NCBI GenBank assembly: GCA_037903475.1
Contig: JBAJFG010000492.1
Coordinates: forward strand, 2,480,001 to 2,544,000
DNA length: 64,000 nt
Direction: 5' to 3'
Source: Ancylostoma caninum
Taxonomy: Eukaryota > Nematoda > Chromadorea > Rhabditida > Ancylostomatidae
In this document: positions 1 through 11,014 of the stretch, piece after piece
Position numbering within the stretch: position 1 is the first letter of the stretch
Layout: each line of letters opens with the position of its first letter
Notes under the pieces: generated by a model
Databases searched by the model: none
The model's input: the letters and a program-made list of their open reading frames with translations, nothing else
What the model was told of the DNA's origin: nothing
Program-made: the position numbers and the translations under genes

Positions 1-269
1 ATGTGAGGTGGTCCTCTGCCTTCAAGGTTTAGTGGGATCGGCTGACCACCCAATACTGGATGCACCACAACATGGAAAAAAGAGCACTAATCGCGGATAA
101 ACAGCTTCTGGGTAAAGCCACAAGTGAGACAGAGTCAACACGAAATTAAAAAGGATTCATTGCTTCTAATATCTACCACGTCCTGCAAACTCAATTAGAT
201 CCGATAAGAGGACGGAAACGTCAGCTGGGGAACAATTCGGTACGAACTGAAGCCGGGGCAGTGAGACTA

Positions 270-930
270 TGTATTTGCTTTCTTACTTATACCGTAGCTG
301 GCGTGTGAAGGAGCGGTCCAGCCTCTCAAGCAGAATATTGGTGTAGTTGTCACTGGAGAACGAATTGCCTGAACGACACGCTTCCAACTCTTAACGACTA
401 ACAATGGTAATTTCCTCTTCAACGATACTGCACTGGAGTTACTACAGATCTGCATCGACTTGCTTGGTCCAGGTTTTCTTTGATGCCGCGCTCTGTATTC
501 TCCACTGCGTAGGTCGTTTTCTCCACAGAAGTCTAGGTGGGAGTCGATTGGGTCCATTCTACAGCTGTGGAGGCCATCCCAATCCTGCTGTTAATCTCTA
601 CTATGAACGCCACCTTCTCTTGCACGAAAAATCCAATGTACTCGAGCTCCTGGACCTGCTCGAGCAGGACTCCCTTGAGGTAGACATTGGCTTTAGAACC
701 ATCCGTTGTCATGACGTTCGTCTTATATCCGTTTATCCTCAGCCTGCATGACTCCCCTATCCGCACAACTGTGCAAGTGATATCCCTTGCCTCAGCATCC
801 GCATCTGCAAAAATCGAGGTGTCGTCAGCGAAAATCAGGTCAGTGAGGAAGTGGTTATCGGCCTAGTGCGCTCCACTGCTGCCATCGGAAAGGTCCTCAT
901 TATGGCATCGACTGCAATGTTGAAGACTAG
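270..930 (-). mobile_element. Decayed non-LTR (RTE-type) reverse transcriptase fragment
   Basis: Read on the minus strand, the region around 821-826 encodes FADDTSIFADAD, the catalytic A/F-x-DD motif of a reverse transcriptase. It is followed by residues such as LRINGYKTNVMTT and LEQVQELEYIGFFV (about 560-770), which match the thumb region of RTE-type LINEs. A further piece around 300-345 reads LLERLDRSFTRQLR, typical of the C-terminal part of the same proteins. These pieces lie in different frames and are broken by stops, so this is a dead copy. The upstream polymerase motifs and endonuclease are missing here, and the element may continue leftward beyond the window edge. The clade assignment rests on motif style only. 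Confidence 0.6.
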
Positions 931-959
931 CTCTTCTCTTTGACATCTCTTTGGAGAAC

Positions 960-2480
960 AAGGGCCGGCGGAGGTTTTAGGCCACTTTTCGCTAGAAAAT
1001 ATCGATTGATTTATCGATTGTATCGATTTTATTGGTTTTTCGCTATTTTTGCCCCAGGAGTGGTCAATACATAGCTACTGGGGAAGGTCAGTACGCTGAA
1101 CACGAATATGTCAATCATTTTGTATGACACTACCGATTCATCAGTTTTATTGATTTCCTTTTGTTTTCCCTAGGGGGCGGGCAAGGATATGTATTGATTT
1201 TTCGGTAATCTCGCTCACATGTCGGTGAAACCGTCTCTTCTGAGGTTTTCCGAAAAGTTCAACGCGAATATGGTAAGCATTTTAGAAGAATTTACCAGTC
1301 AAACAAGTTTACCTTATTTTTGAGGGAGAGGGACGGGGTAAAGAAGTGTCACTTGAACTGATGATGTACATCTTGAGAGGATTCTTTTGGCTCAACAAAT
1401 TTTTGCATCAGTTTTAAATAGCTGGGAGAAATAGAACACCCGAGCGAAGCCGGATGCAACGTCTAGTTGCTAATTAAAAACATGCGGGAGAGGAAATTTG
1501 AAGAATTAATAGTGATTACCTGTCTGTAATCTAGTTATGAGCATAAATATCACTTCTGAGTATTAGTGGAGGTATTGATTCTGAGTTTCTCGCGTGAATT
1601 TCCAGTAGGACTACAAGCGATTTGATTCGGAATACCTTTCACCTAACCTAGAGTGCGCTACCACTTCCATTGTCAAGCTCTGGCTTCGAGGCTCCCATTT
1701 CAAATGGTCACTCACAAGCGCTTTTTGGAGCATTTTCTTCTTGTTGAATTCTTGCTGTACGATCCAATCCATGCTGCTACTTCGAAGCAGTTCACGAAGC
1801 ATTAGATATAACCGATGTTGGGTCCAGAAAATTGAAGATGTTTTAGCTGAAAAGCGCTCAGGATGCAAAAGGCTCATTTCTTTTGCTACGCCAAAATCAG
1901 CCAAAATCAGCTCCTAGGAGCTGCCTTAATGATGAGTGACTTGCTTGCAAATGTTTCAAGGCCCATAACGTTTTTTTTTAGTAATTTAGCGGTATGGCTG
2001 CCTCTTGTTACCCAAGAGAAAAATCGCCAAACATGCCCAATCAGAAAAAGCAGTCTCCGATTTTTCCGCTTCGCGGCTCCTCGTGGGTAGGGTGCCACTG
2101 ATGTGCTCATAGATAAGGAAGCGGTCTCTTCTCTACTTCTGACCAAATAACGTATGCAAACAAAAGGTTCGGATTTTCCTCGAACATCCGATTTTGAATA
2201 AATCGAAATTCGACTATTCAAAAAAAGCCCATTTCCGAATCTAGTCAGAATCCAACTTATAGATGAAGGAGCTTTTTCTAATCATTCGGTATTCGAATAT
2301 GCGAGATGAGTGCAAATATCTGTGCGTCAGCGCACCGAAGCCCGTCTCAGGCCGATGCTGTAAATTTGAGCGCCGGCGCACCAAAGATGGCACAGTGGAC
2401 TCGTCCCAGACCGATTTCCTAGGTTTGAGCGCCAGCCCAGCGCACCCATGCAGTAAAAATAAGAAGGTCAAACGAAGTTA
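960..2480. other. No recognisable gene
   Basis: I see no convincing coding exon, RNA gene or bounded repeat here. A few ATCGATT words cluster at 1001-1030, and a stretch around 1020 (TTTTATTGG then GCTATTTTTGCC) resembles one near 10270, suggesting a very old dispersed repeat. The short open frames have no family resemblance. Confidence 0.5.
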
Positions 2481-2500
2481 AGGAAGATCGTCGAGTACTC

Positions 2501-2528
2501 CGTACCAGCTCATCTTAGTGCTGGTACG
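2501..2528. repeat. Small hairpin, 9-bp arms
   Basis: CGTACCAGC (2501-2509) and GCTGGTACG (2520-2528) are perfect reverse complements separated by 10 bases. It sits in a stretch rich in the word GGAAGCT (2530-2670). Function unknown. Confidence 0.55.
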
Positions 2529-2799
2529 ATCGGAAGCTCTCAGTAACCTCGGAAGCTAGTTCCCGACCCGGTACTTCTTACCTGCCAAAAATTCGTAGGC
2601 GATTTCGTGGGAAGCTCTCAGAAAGCTAGCCGGAACCTGTGGAGCTTCCGAATGGAATGGCCGGAAGCTCACAGGAACCCAGTCGGAATGAACACCTGAA
2701 CCTCGCAAATGTAAATAGACCGGTCACGATCTCGCGTTCGAACTTCAAGAAGCTGCCGGGTACCTGTCGGAACGTTCGGAACGTTCGTGCATACCACCC

Positions 2800-2895
2800 C
2801 TAGAGTCGAGTCCTAGGGTGTGATAAGGTTGCGCCGGCGTCCGAAAGTGGGGAAACGCCTGGAGTCGGGTCCAAAGGTGTGAGAAGGTTACGCCA
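2800..2895. repeat. Imperfect 59-bp tandem duplication
   Basis: Two units begin at about 2801 and 2860. Both carry GAGTCG(A/G)GTCC followed by a GGTGTGA(T/G)AAGGTT(G/A)CGCC block. About 36 bases of each unit are clearly alike. No gene is associated with it. Confidence 0.55.
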
Positions 2896-3213
2896 AAAAT
2901 GGAGAAGTCGGGTGTGCCTGCGCCAATTGGCAATCGAACACTATAAGACGAGTTCTCCTTCAAATGAGAGCGGTATTGCATCCTAATAATGGTAACTGTC
3001 TAACCATGACAAACGGTAGAGGAAAGCAATAAACATTTTTGTCCTCTGTTCAGCAACCCCTCCTGTGTTCACTCCTCTCATTTGTGTTTAACCATACCTC
3101 ACCGTCCTCCCTTATACACTCAATCTAACCCTTATCACTTTGCCAAAAATAACAAGCAATAGCATGCAAGAAGTGGAATTATTCTCTGTCGTCATTCCAC
3201 GGCAAATCGATCA

Positions 3214-3274
3214 TAGCTTCTGCTTGATTGACATAGTTAGCAGATAGCTAGCTATGTCAATCAAGCAGAAGCTA
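3214..3274. repeat. Perfect 23-bp hairpin
   Basis: The arm at 3214-3236 (starting TAGCTTCTGCTTG) is the exact reverse complement of 3252-3274. The inner 15 bases can extend the stem by five more pairs, one of them G-U in RNA, leaving a 5-base loop. The stem is too perfect and the loop too small for a usual animal pre-microRNA. A small foldback element or a double-stranded RNA source are alternatives. Confidence 0.7.
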
Positions 3275-4081
3275 AATGTGCACTAAGACTGGATGTTACT
3301 GCTCTGCACAGGGTCCACTGACGTAGAATAAACGCAACAGGAGAATGCGATGTAATGCTACATTTTCCATTGGATTTCCATTGTAGAAATCAACTGTACA
3401 ACAAGTTACATTAGTGTGGAGATGAGATGAACTAATGCAAGCGAAGCGAGCATTAAAAGAAGTCTGGAAGTCCGGCGTCAGCCGAACGGCCAGACTGGTA
3501 AAAGTAATAGAAGAGGTGACTAAAAAAGGGAAATGATTGAAAAGGGAATAAAAAGGGCCGCACCAAGCAAAAGACTCACAGAAAACTGAGCCGTCCAGAG
3601 GCCGAAGCAGTCTATAGCCAATAAGAGGGATATCAGGGCCGCCTCAGGCGGGATCATGGGTGTGGTACCGCGGTCTTCCTGTGGACCTAAGCGATCGCTT
3701 CACGACAACGAGGACGTGTACTTTCCGTGGACGTTCTTGGTTCCCACAAGGAAGGAAGCTGTGTTGTGGCGGCCGCTTGACCCACGACAGCATCGAAGTC
3801 TGCTAGGTACCTGAGCTCTTGCATGGTAACAATCAGTAGAAATAACGAGTTGGGCCCAGAAATGTTGGGAATATGAAGAAACTGCGTGATAGATAGGTGG
3901 GATGATCTGTCTTTCTGAAACAATGAATCACGGATCACGGAATAACTTCGTGATTCTAGTGCTTACCTCGATATAGTCTAGCTTATTATTCCAACATAGT
4001 TATGTATATGTATGAATGTACATAAATGTGGGTAGACCTTGCGCACGTGGTAGGTGGAGAGGACCAACCTCGACTGGTCAG
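3275..4081. other. No recognisable gene
   Basis: Nothing here could be assigned to a gene. A short partly palindromic patch (3470-3500, GTCTGGAAGTCCGGCGT and GCCAGACTGG) is the only visible structure. Confidence 0.4.
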
Positions 4082-4174
4082 GTCAAGCTCCTAATAGAGG
4101 AGAGAAACAACTATAGAGTTAAGTACGTGCTCAAGAAATCCGCGGAGCATAGGGCCCTCCGCTCACATCAACTT
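4082..4174 (+). CDS. Candidate internal exon A, unknown protein
   Basis: An AG at 4080-4081 precedes an open frame encoding VKLLIEERNNYRVKYVLKK and ending in RALRSHQL at a good GTAAGA donor (4175). Composition (E, K, R and Y rich, no low complexity) looks like real protein. The frame continues in phase 0 into the exon at 4208. The intervening intron would be only 33 bases, very short even for a nematode, but the intron ends in TAG in frame, so splicing is required if both sides are coding. I do not recognise the family, and no upstream exon was identified. Confidence 0.35.
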
Positions 4175-4207
4175 GTAAGATGCCCTCATCCTTTTCCTTA
4201 TTTATAG

Positions 4208-4523
4208 GAGCAGTACCGAGAGTTCATGAATGCTCATCGCAAAGGCGTTCCTTCAATGTACGAGGAGTTTTGTGAGACATCTCACAGAGTTGGAGATTTG
4301 TTCAAAGAATTGCGAGATTCGGTATGGAGAAGGGTTTTGTTACAAGATACACCCTTTAGCAAATCCAAGCGAAAGTTCCAGAACGAGAGTATCTGCTCGT
4401 ATTCTCCAGCATACAAAGCTTTAAAATCCTCGGACCGTCAATCTAGACTCATGCTCCAGCAGTGCTTACCAGCAGTCATCTTTAACGACTGTGCGATGAG
4501 ATCAAATTTCGATTTTTTTGGTT
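4208..4523 (+). CDS. Candidate exon(s) B, unknown protein, possible 3' end
   Basis: After a TTTATAG acceptor the frame reads EQYREFMNAHRKGVPS, then MYEEFCETSHRVGDLFKEL, and stays open to a TAA at 4521-4523. A donor-like GTATGG at 4322 and an acceptor TTCCAG at 4376-4381 could remove a 60-base in-frame intron, leaving exons 4208-4321 and 4382-4523. The phase matches candidate exon A. The predicted piece is hydrophilic, without signal peptide or membrane segment. I do not recognise a domain, so it may be the end of a nematode-restricted gene or a decayed one. Confidence 0.35.
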
Positions 4524-5512
4524 AATTTTTAAGTTCTTCCTTGGATAATACAATGAAGGCTCTCCAATTTCTTTATTCATGCTGGCTTTCGAGATAACGA
4601 GTTTTTAGGTTTCAGAACGTATTATTTATAAAATAGGACACCATGGTTGGCATACAGTACATCATACAAAAACCATATAATTTTAGCGGGATGTTTATAT
4701 GTGACGTTTTACATTTCATAAAGTAGCCTGCCACGATGAATCTCGCCCTAAGTGCTACTTCTCCAATGTGATGCGAATATCGTAAATAATCACTTTACGC
4801 GCAAACGTCCATACGGTCCTGTTCCGTCCCCACAGTCAAGCTTATGACGTCGTGTTTGTTCTTCACGCATTCAGATTCTACCTTTGATCAGCTTCTTATG
4901 TTTAGCAGCAGCATTTCGACCTCTCATCCGTATCCCAGCGAACTAAAGTTAGAATTTATTCGCAAACAATAAATCTATAAGCTAAGGATGGGCATTGTCC
5001 TATAGGATGAAGAGATTATAAGTTACTATATAAGGAAATATATACATAACAAACCAATAAGAAGTTAACGACCAACAAATAATGACATCAAGAGGTACAA
5101 TCACAAACGCGTTCACACTGATATTTCATTCAGAACGAATTATAGACTATCGTGTAGCTTGCCTGGATAACCCCATCATCTGTGAGAGTTTCTGATACTT
5201 TCATCTATCAACTTCTTCCTGTGCACAGGCCAAATGCCACTATTTATAAGAAAAGAGAAGCAAAAATTGCAGTCATAGACAGTCGTAGATAAATAACTTC
5301 TCGAATGCTATAGTTTATCTACATGAACAAATTCCGTCATAAGTCCTAGAGTCTAAATCTTGTAATAAATGCTTTGCAGTCGATCTGCAGATTGTGTTGA
5401 ATGCTTTCTTTGGATCTGTCGAGAAAATTTCGTAATTTATCACTGTTTCGAAGTAAAATTGCCAGCTTAGCCTGTTTTAAGAGAAAAAAAACCGAGATCA
5501 TCAATGACGAGG
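4524..5512. other. AT-rich, no recognisable gene
   Basis: I see no convincing exon, repeat boundary or RNA gene in this AT-rich stretch. Confidence 0.45.
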
Positions 5513-5720
5513 TTAGTTGGAACCTTCGTCTCCTACACTTATGACTTCACATGCAACATAAAGCCCATAAGTTTGATTGATTGCTTCGACATCTGCGTAA
5601 AAACACTGATACTTGGCAGCCAATACGCCGCTGCAGCCATTTCTGAAAATTTCGACTGAAATGCATGTAATAACAAAGCCAAACATCTCCTGGTAGTACC
5701 GATGACAGACGCAATGATAC
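5513..5720 (-). CDS. Candidate terminal exon, cysteine-containing protein
   Basis: On the minus strand a 3' open frame preceded by an AG (CACAAATTGAG) encodes MYHCVCHRYYQEMFGFVITC and continues with spaced cysteines (GCSG, KYQC, YVACEV) to a TAA at 5513-5515. The composition looks like a small secreted nematode protein. It lies 1.7 kb downstream of, and on the same strand as, the LDLa gene fragment at 7.2-7.8 kb, so it could be a later exon of that gene, but no linking exon was found. I do not recognise a family, and a chance frame is possible. Confidence 0.25.
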
Positions 5721-6371
5721 ATCAGACTCAATTTGTGGAAAAATCGAAAAAATACAAAAAGATGAGAAATCGAAGGTGAGCTAACAAACGAATTCCGAAG
5801 ATATCTTTACGGAAGAACACGGCAGCTAGCTGGTTTTCAATGACCAGCATTGGGATTCGAACGCTAGCTTCCAATTTTTACCGTAATGGAATGCAGTGCA
5901 CTGGCGGGACCAATTTATTCGCATTCTGGGAAAAATGTATCTCTCCGTCAAGGACCCATGCCAAATGTCACTCACTACCCATCCACTCCAAGAACGCTGG
6001 CAAGGTCCGGCTTAGACTCCGCTACCTTATGACTTTAAAATGAGAGGAGTAGTCGGCCACGACCGATCAAATCAAAATATTTAGTGGGAAGACGAAAGAA
6101 ATTGGCTCTGCTTGCACAAAAGGTGCACGAGTCGAACTGGCCATTTCGCTAGGAGCACGGGAATCCGATCCGGGACGACAGCCTCCAAGTTTCGATTCTG
6201 AGGTTACTGGATTTTGTGCGGGGAAGCATCTTAGCATGCAGAATGAGTGTTTGCAAAATTGCCAAAAACTTATGTGAAATTTAAAAAAAAACACATGCTC
6301 GGTAAGCGATCGAGGAGGTAACCAGCCACGAAGGGCTGCTCAGAAGAGTGCCTGTCGCGCTCCATCACTCA

Positions 6372-6935
6372 CTCAGACGAACCCTCGCTGGTCGCGCGCA
6401 TCTGTTTGAGGTTTCCGCGAGAAGCGACCCTTGCTTCGCTTCGCGCGGAGCGGAAGGAAATAGTACAGTTACAAAGACGCAGGTCCGTAAAGTCGCTCGC
6501 TTCTGCCGGAGCACAATTTCGCTGGGCGCGGAGCAGACGAGGGACGATTTTTGAAGGACGCAGACGACGAAAGACGCGCGCGAAGCGAGAACACACTTCA
6601 CCAGCAACAAATACGAAGCAGCATCAGTATGTCTCCGTCGGTCAATGCGGCGTACAGGTTCGGTTTCTGAGGGCTTGAAGACGATCTTTTTCAACCAATA
6701 ACCCCCCCCCCCCTTCCATTGAAGGGGAGGTCATCGTGGCCATTTTTGTAAGGATGGTCATGCACCATCAATACATCTATGTGGTGAGACCTTGTCTCTC
6801 AACATTCAGCACCTGACCATCATCCGGTATTGACCAACGTCATCGCTGGGCGTGCGCGCCGACCTCGCCTCTGCCGGGGCCTTACCTGCGCGCCCAGCGA
6901 AATTGTGGCGCGCGCCCAGCGAGGGTTTGTCTGAG
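6372..6935. mobile_element. GC-rich inverted-repeat (foldback/MITE-like) element
   Basis: The left end, CTCAGACGAACCCTCGCTGG (6372-6391), recurs inverted at the right end (6908-6935) with two or three mismatches. Copies of the core word CGCTGGGCGCG lie inside at about 6522 and 6845-6920 in both orientations. A C12 run is at 6702-6713. There is no transposase. No target duplication is visible, so the true ends may differ by a few bases. Several stop-free frames exist only because of the GC-rich composition. Confidence 0.6.
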
Positions 6936-7264
6936 CAGTTCTCGACCCTCTTCAATTTTGTGAAATTGAGGTGTTTTCAGCTTGAGAACCCAAATTCCAT
7001 ATCTTCTTTCCTTTAGTATTCTCCTATCATCGGTAACTCTATATCTTAATATAGATAGCTATGCCGTTTTCCTTTCAACTGTTTCACCTGTGATTTATTT
7101 CACTTCACTTTCCATTCTTTATTTTAATTACATAAGAACTTTGATTTCCTGGACTCTTATATCAATGTCATAGGGGTGTTTTAGGTCTTTTCCTGTGCAC
7201 TTTAATATAAATTTCATTGACCATTGCCGTTTTTTATATAAATTTCTGTTTTTGAACATTCTGG

Positions 7265-7435
7265 GCCAGATTCTACTACGTTCACACTTAAAGAGGGCCT
7301 CATAATACTCTGACTTCTCAAAGAGATCTTCGTTTTGGTTGCGAACCCACAAAAAGCTCTTGCTGAGATCTGGACCATCTCTGTATCCCCTCTCCCACTG
7401 TTCTGAAAATTTACTAGCTCCCGACAGAGACTGCC
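7265..7435 (-). CDS. Possible downstream exon of LDLa gene copy 1
   Basis: Following a TTCACAG acceptor on the minus strand, the frame reads QSLSGASKFSEQWERGYRDG, then LSKSFLWVRNQNEDLFEKSE and YYEALFKCE. The residue mix looks like real coding sequence. A second frame is also open across the same bases, so the frame is not certain, and the phase cannot be tied to the LDLa exon at 7565-7652. I do not recognise the domain. Confidence 0.3.
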
Positions 7436-7564
7436 TGTGAACAATGTTTCAACATGTAAACCTTGGTTTTCTTTTATTTTTCATAAAATTTGGTCACGAA
7501 CCTATTTTATTTCTTTAATTTCACAAGGATGACACTTTTATAAGCTCGAAAGTGGTGCCTACCT

Positions 7565-7839
7565 TCAAAATGCACTTTCAGCAACACAGTTCGAATAAAT
7601 TTCATCATATCCGTCCGGACAATCACTTTTACCATCACAGAGATCCGTCCACCTGGAATGTTTGAAGATAAGCTGTAACTTGTTTCCCAGAAGTATTCAC
7701 ACTTTTCTTCCTGGGCGGAATCTAGAAGAAGCTCTTTTCTGTTCTGTGGTGAAATGAACGCACCGAATGCACTTAACCGCTTCGTTGATGGATTGATTTG
7801 GACACATCCGCTGCTTTTGTCCAAATAACTCTGGACACT
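7565..7839 (-). CDS. LDL-receptor class A (LDLa) mini-protein, copy 1 (partial, two exons)
   Basis: Exon 7764-7839 follows a TATTCCAG acceptor and encodes CPELFGQKQRMCPNQ and VKCIR. A 111-base intron is followed by exon 7652 down to 7565, giving WTDLCDGKSDCPDGYDEIYS and NC. LCDG-x-x-DCPDG-x-DE is the calcium-binding core of an LDLa module; such modules are small disulfide-linked extracellular folds. Phases agree (2 then 1). The frame meets TGA at 7565-7567, two bases before a donor-like GTAGG. Either the protein ends here, or the real donor is upstream, or the copy is damaged. The order of motifs is the same as in the copy at 16367-16792, so the two are paralogues. No signal peptide exon was found. 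A hAT-type MITE sits 70 bp upstream. The exact family is unknown. Confidence 0.6.
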
Positions 7840-7907
7840 CTGGAATATGAATAAAACTTTTTTACGGTGAACACCTATAGTTTCTGTTGCTTACAACAAC
7901 TAATCTG

Positions 7908-8173
7908 CAGTGGCGGACGCGGGGGGGGGAGTGCGCCCCTCGCCGAGAATGGGTCGACAAATTTTCGAAATTAATTTAAAATACAAATAAAAATCTTGAA
8001 TTAGTTCATTTTTAATTGTTTATTTTTAAGGTTATTTTTAATGTAATTTTTATTAAATATTATTATAATTAATGTTTTTATTAATTTTATTTTCAGTCTG
8101 GGTCCCCAAAACGGCGGAGATCCCACTTTTTTCCCACGCCCTCCCTCACGCCCATTTTCTGCGTCCGCCACTG
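7908..8173. mobile_element. hAT-type MITE (266 bp)
   Basis: The termini CAGTGGCGGACGC (7908-7920) and its exact inverse (8161-8173) are typical hAT ends. The flanking 8-mers CTAATCTG (7900-7907) and CTAATAGG (8174-8181) match at 6 of 8 positions, as expected for an aged 8-bp target duplication. The inside is AT-rich with a G9 run at 7921-7929 and has no transposase. Confidence 0.75.
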
Positions 8174-8181
8174 CTAATAGG

Positions 8182-9617
8182 GGAATATTGGAAAGTAAGA
8201 GAAAGGACCGGCTCCGCAACTTTAAGTCATCTTTTGCAGCAAAATAATTTTCCACGGAAATTAGCAAACGTATTGCTGATAGTCTAGGCTTCGGTGACAA
8301 TCAGCTGAAGAATTTTGATTCCTTTACAAAATAGTGGGTATCAAAATGTGGTCGGGTGGAGGAGGAGAGTAAAGATACAATGACAAGAAAGGCTTATAAA
8401 ACCACCTTCATCATCCTTTCGCAATTTACCACCGCTCAGGTTTACGGTCTCGCGTAGCAATGCTCTTTGCTTGCGCTGTGGCTGAAATATCTTTCCAACA
8501 TGAAATGTTCGTGAGTTCTGTGATAACTATTTTCATGTAGCACTTGTTATCACTATTATATCTTTTCCACTCACAAAAAAGAAGCCATAATCTACTTGGA
8601 TCCCAACAGCAAATCCTCAGATACCGAAGAAATCTGCTCTTATGGTGCGCCAGAATCACGGGTACTGCACGCGCTTTGTGAAATTACTCAAGTACTGCCA
8701 CTGGCAAGCTTACAGTCCATCTGGGGATTCCTTAAATTTTTCCTGTACTCCAAGTCTTCTACTTTCTGCTCACACTATTTTATCCGTCGGTTGTACCCAT
8801 ATTCCGATTCCAGACCCATCGTTCTATCGCTATCGCTTAGCACCACAACAACGTTTTCACACGCAAGATTTGTAGCCCTTCAAAAAGGTGCAAGATTTTT
8901 ACCTTCAGAATGATCCCATTAATCAAGGCCCTAGTAGCAGAAGGCATTAGTTTCAGCCGAGGAAGATGCCGTTTTCCAAAAATTTTAGCCAAAATCGAGA
9001 AGAAACTGCTTGTGGTCGACGAACGCCTTTCCGTCAAATCTCGCGTGGAACAAACATAACAAAGCGAGTGAGACGAGAATAATTGTAAGGAAACAACTGA
9101 AGGAGAGCTCCTATGTAAAATGAGAACAGGTCTCATGCTGTCGTGAAGCCTTTAGGAAGGTCCTAGATTGGTGCGAGCAGAACTTTCCCAAACCGTTAAC
9201 TCAAGTCTGTGACCTACCAAGTCCTCCGGCCTCTGTTGACCGGATCACTGCGCGTGCTAGGAATCACATATAAGCCTTGGTCAGCATAAGTGGGGTCAAG
9301 CATGAAGATGAGACTCTTCTATAGGAGCCCTCACCGCTACATATTCTCCTGTCCGACCACCACCTCCTTACGCCCTCGCGCTTCCGCCTCCATGTGAACC
9401 TCGCCTTTTTCTCCGTGCACCGAGCAGTTTCAAAGAAGAAGGCATAGAAGAAACGCATCAAACGCGCAAAATTGGAGCTGAAACAGCCAAGAAGTCGATG
9501 TGCATCCTTTCTCATCCGATCGGATGGGATAGGAAACTGATGCGCGATAAATACAATTTAAAAAACGATTGGTAAGGAAATCAGCAAACGAGGCACATGC
9601 AAGCCCGTATCGTATTC
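8182..9617. other. No recognisable gene
   Basis: Upstream exons of the minus-strand LDLa gene could lie here, but I could not identify one with matching phase. The remaining open frames have no family resemblance. Confidence 0.4.
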
Positions 9618-9700
9618 GGGGTGCGCGGCGCAACCGCGAAGCACAACGTACAAGCATGATTGCATTTGCTGCGCCCGTGGGTTCGAATCCCATGGGTTCG
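9618..9700 (+). repeat. tRNA-derived sequence (SINE or tRNA pseudogene)
   Basis: GGTTCGAATCC at 9680-9690 is a perfect RNA polymerase III B box, and GGCGCAACCG with AGCAC 50 bases upstream (about 9627-9643) resembles an A box. The T stem pairs (GTGGG/CCCAT). The 3' acceptor strand GGGTTCG has no complementary partner upstream, so this is not an intact tRNA. It could be the head of a tRNA-derived SINE. Confidence 0.4.
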
Positions 9701-11012
9701 ATTTTCGGCGCCTTCAAAGGATTTTTGCATTGGTCAGAGTCACTTCAGAATTGAGTGTGAAGTAAATAAGGTGCCTTGTGCTGAAGGTATCTGACTCAAT
9801 ACCAGCAAACGCTTTTATGTGTATTCATAGAAGAATATCAACTCTATTTTCTCCCAGAGTTTCACTTCCCTAGGACTTCATATGTTTTTGGGAGCTCGAG
9901 TGGAAATTTAGCGAATTTCTCATCGATTTCCCATCTAGTTGACCGGTAAAGAACATGCGCGCCCTATTCCTTGTCTCATCTTCGCTTCCTCTGCTTGTAC
10001 TGCCACCAGAGGAGGATTCTCCAAAATGAATGGTGTCGTTCATGTTCACGTTACAAACAGCATCTCCACTCCCACGTTTTTAGCTAACGATTTTGGGTGA
10101 CCTAAGAGTATTGGGAGAACAACACAAATCTTGAATGTTCAACTGATTGGAAGCCAGATCTCCACACAGACCCTGCTAAGGCGGAGCATGTTATAGGCTA
10201 TCTTTCACCCAGAGTTAGCTGTTGGGCCACCATGTTGATTTTTAGTGTCAGCTTATCACGCGCAACATATCAATTTTATTGATTCTCCACTATTTTTGCC
10301 TATGCATCGGCGAGAAAATGTCTAGTGGGATTCTAAAATGCGCTGAAAACAAACATAGGATCGTTCTGAACGAGATTTGTTGACTTTACCCAGTCCTCAA
10401 CTTTTTTCATAGGCGGTAGGTCTCTTTAGATCTTCAAAGGTTGATCATTCAAACGAACAGCATCACGAATTTATTTATCGACCTTAACAATTGCCCCCAA
10501 CTGAGTATAATAACATCTCCATTGAGGACGAGTATGCAGTCTAGTGTATAAGAAAATAGTATTGGAATTTGAGCGAGAGTGAAGAGTTTGGTAGGTCAAT
10601 CTACCATAGAACTCAACATACCTTCTGGATGCATCCAGTTCTGACCTGTAATAGCTGTTCTCTTGTGTTGCCAATGTTGTATGATGCATGATAGTTGACT
10701 TTCTTGGTTCCTCCCTGAAATAGTAACACTAGCGCCTCGTATTTGGGGAGGCAACTAATGGAGTTCTAGCGAATCACGACTCTATGCATTTCTATGAACT
10801 CAAGTTAAATCATGAATCGGGTTGACGTTTTGAAGAGGGCAAAATGAAGAGGCACCTGTATTTTATTTGTGTTATACTTCATACAATCGATTATCATCGA
10901 ATGAGTCAATAATTGCCAATACCCACCTCAAAAAATCAGATCAATTATCCATGTTTCTCGAGATAATTTCTCTCCAATCGAGAGGTTCCGCGAACTTTCT
11001 TCATAAAAACTA
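9701..11012. other. No recognisable gene
   Basis: No supported feature. The segment around 10260-10310 weakly resembles 1010-1055. Confidence 0.4.
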
Positions 11013-11014
11013 TA

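Noticed and set aside
5845..5870. B-box-like GGGATTCGAAC, possible minus-strand tRNA
   Set aside because: No A box or cloverleaf partner upstream on that strand.
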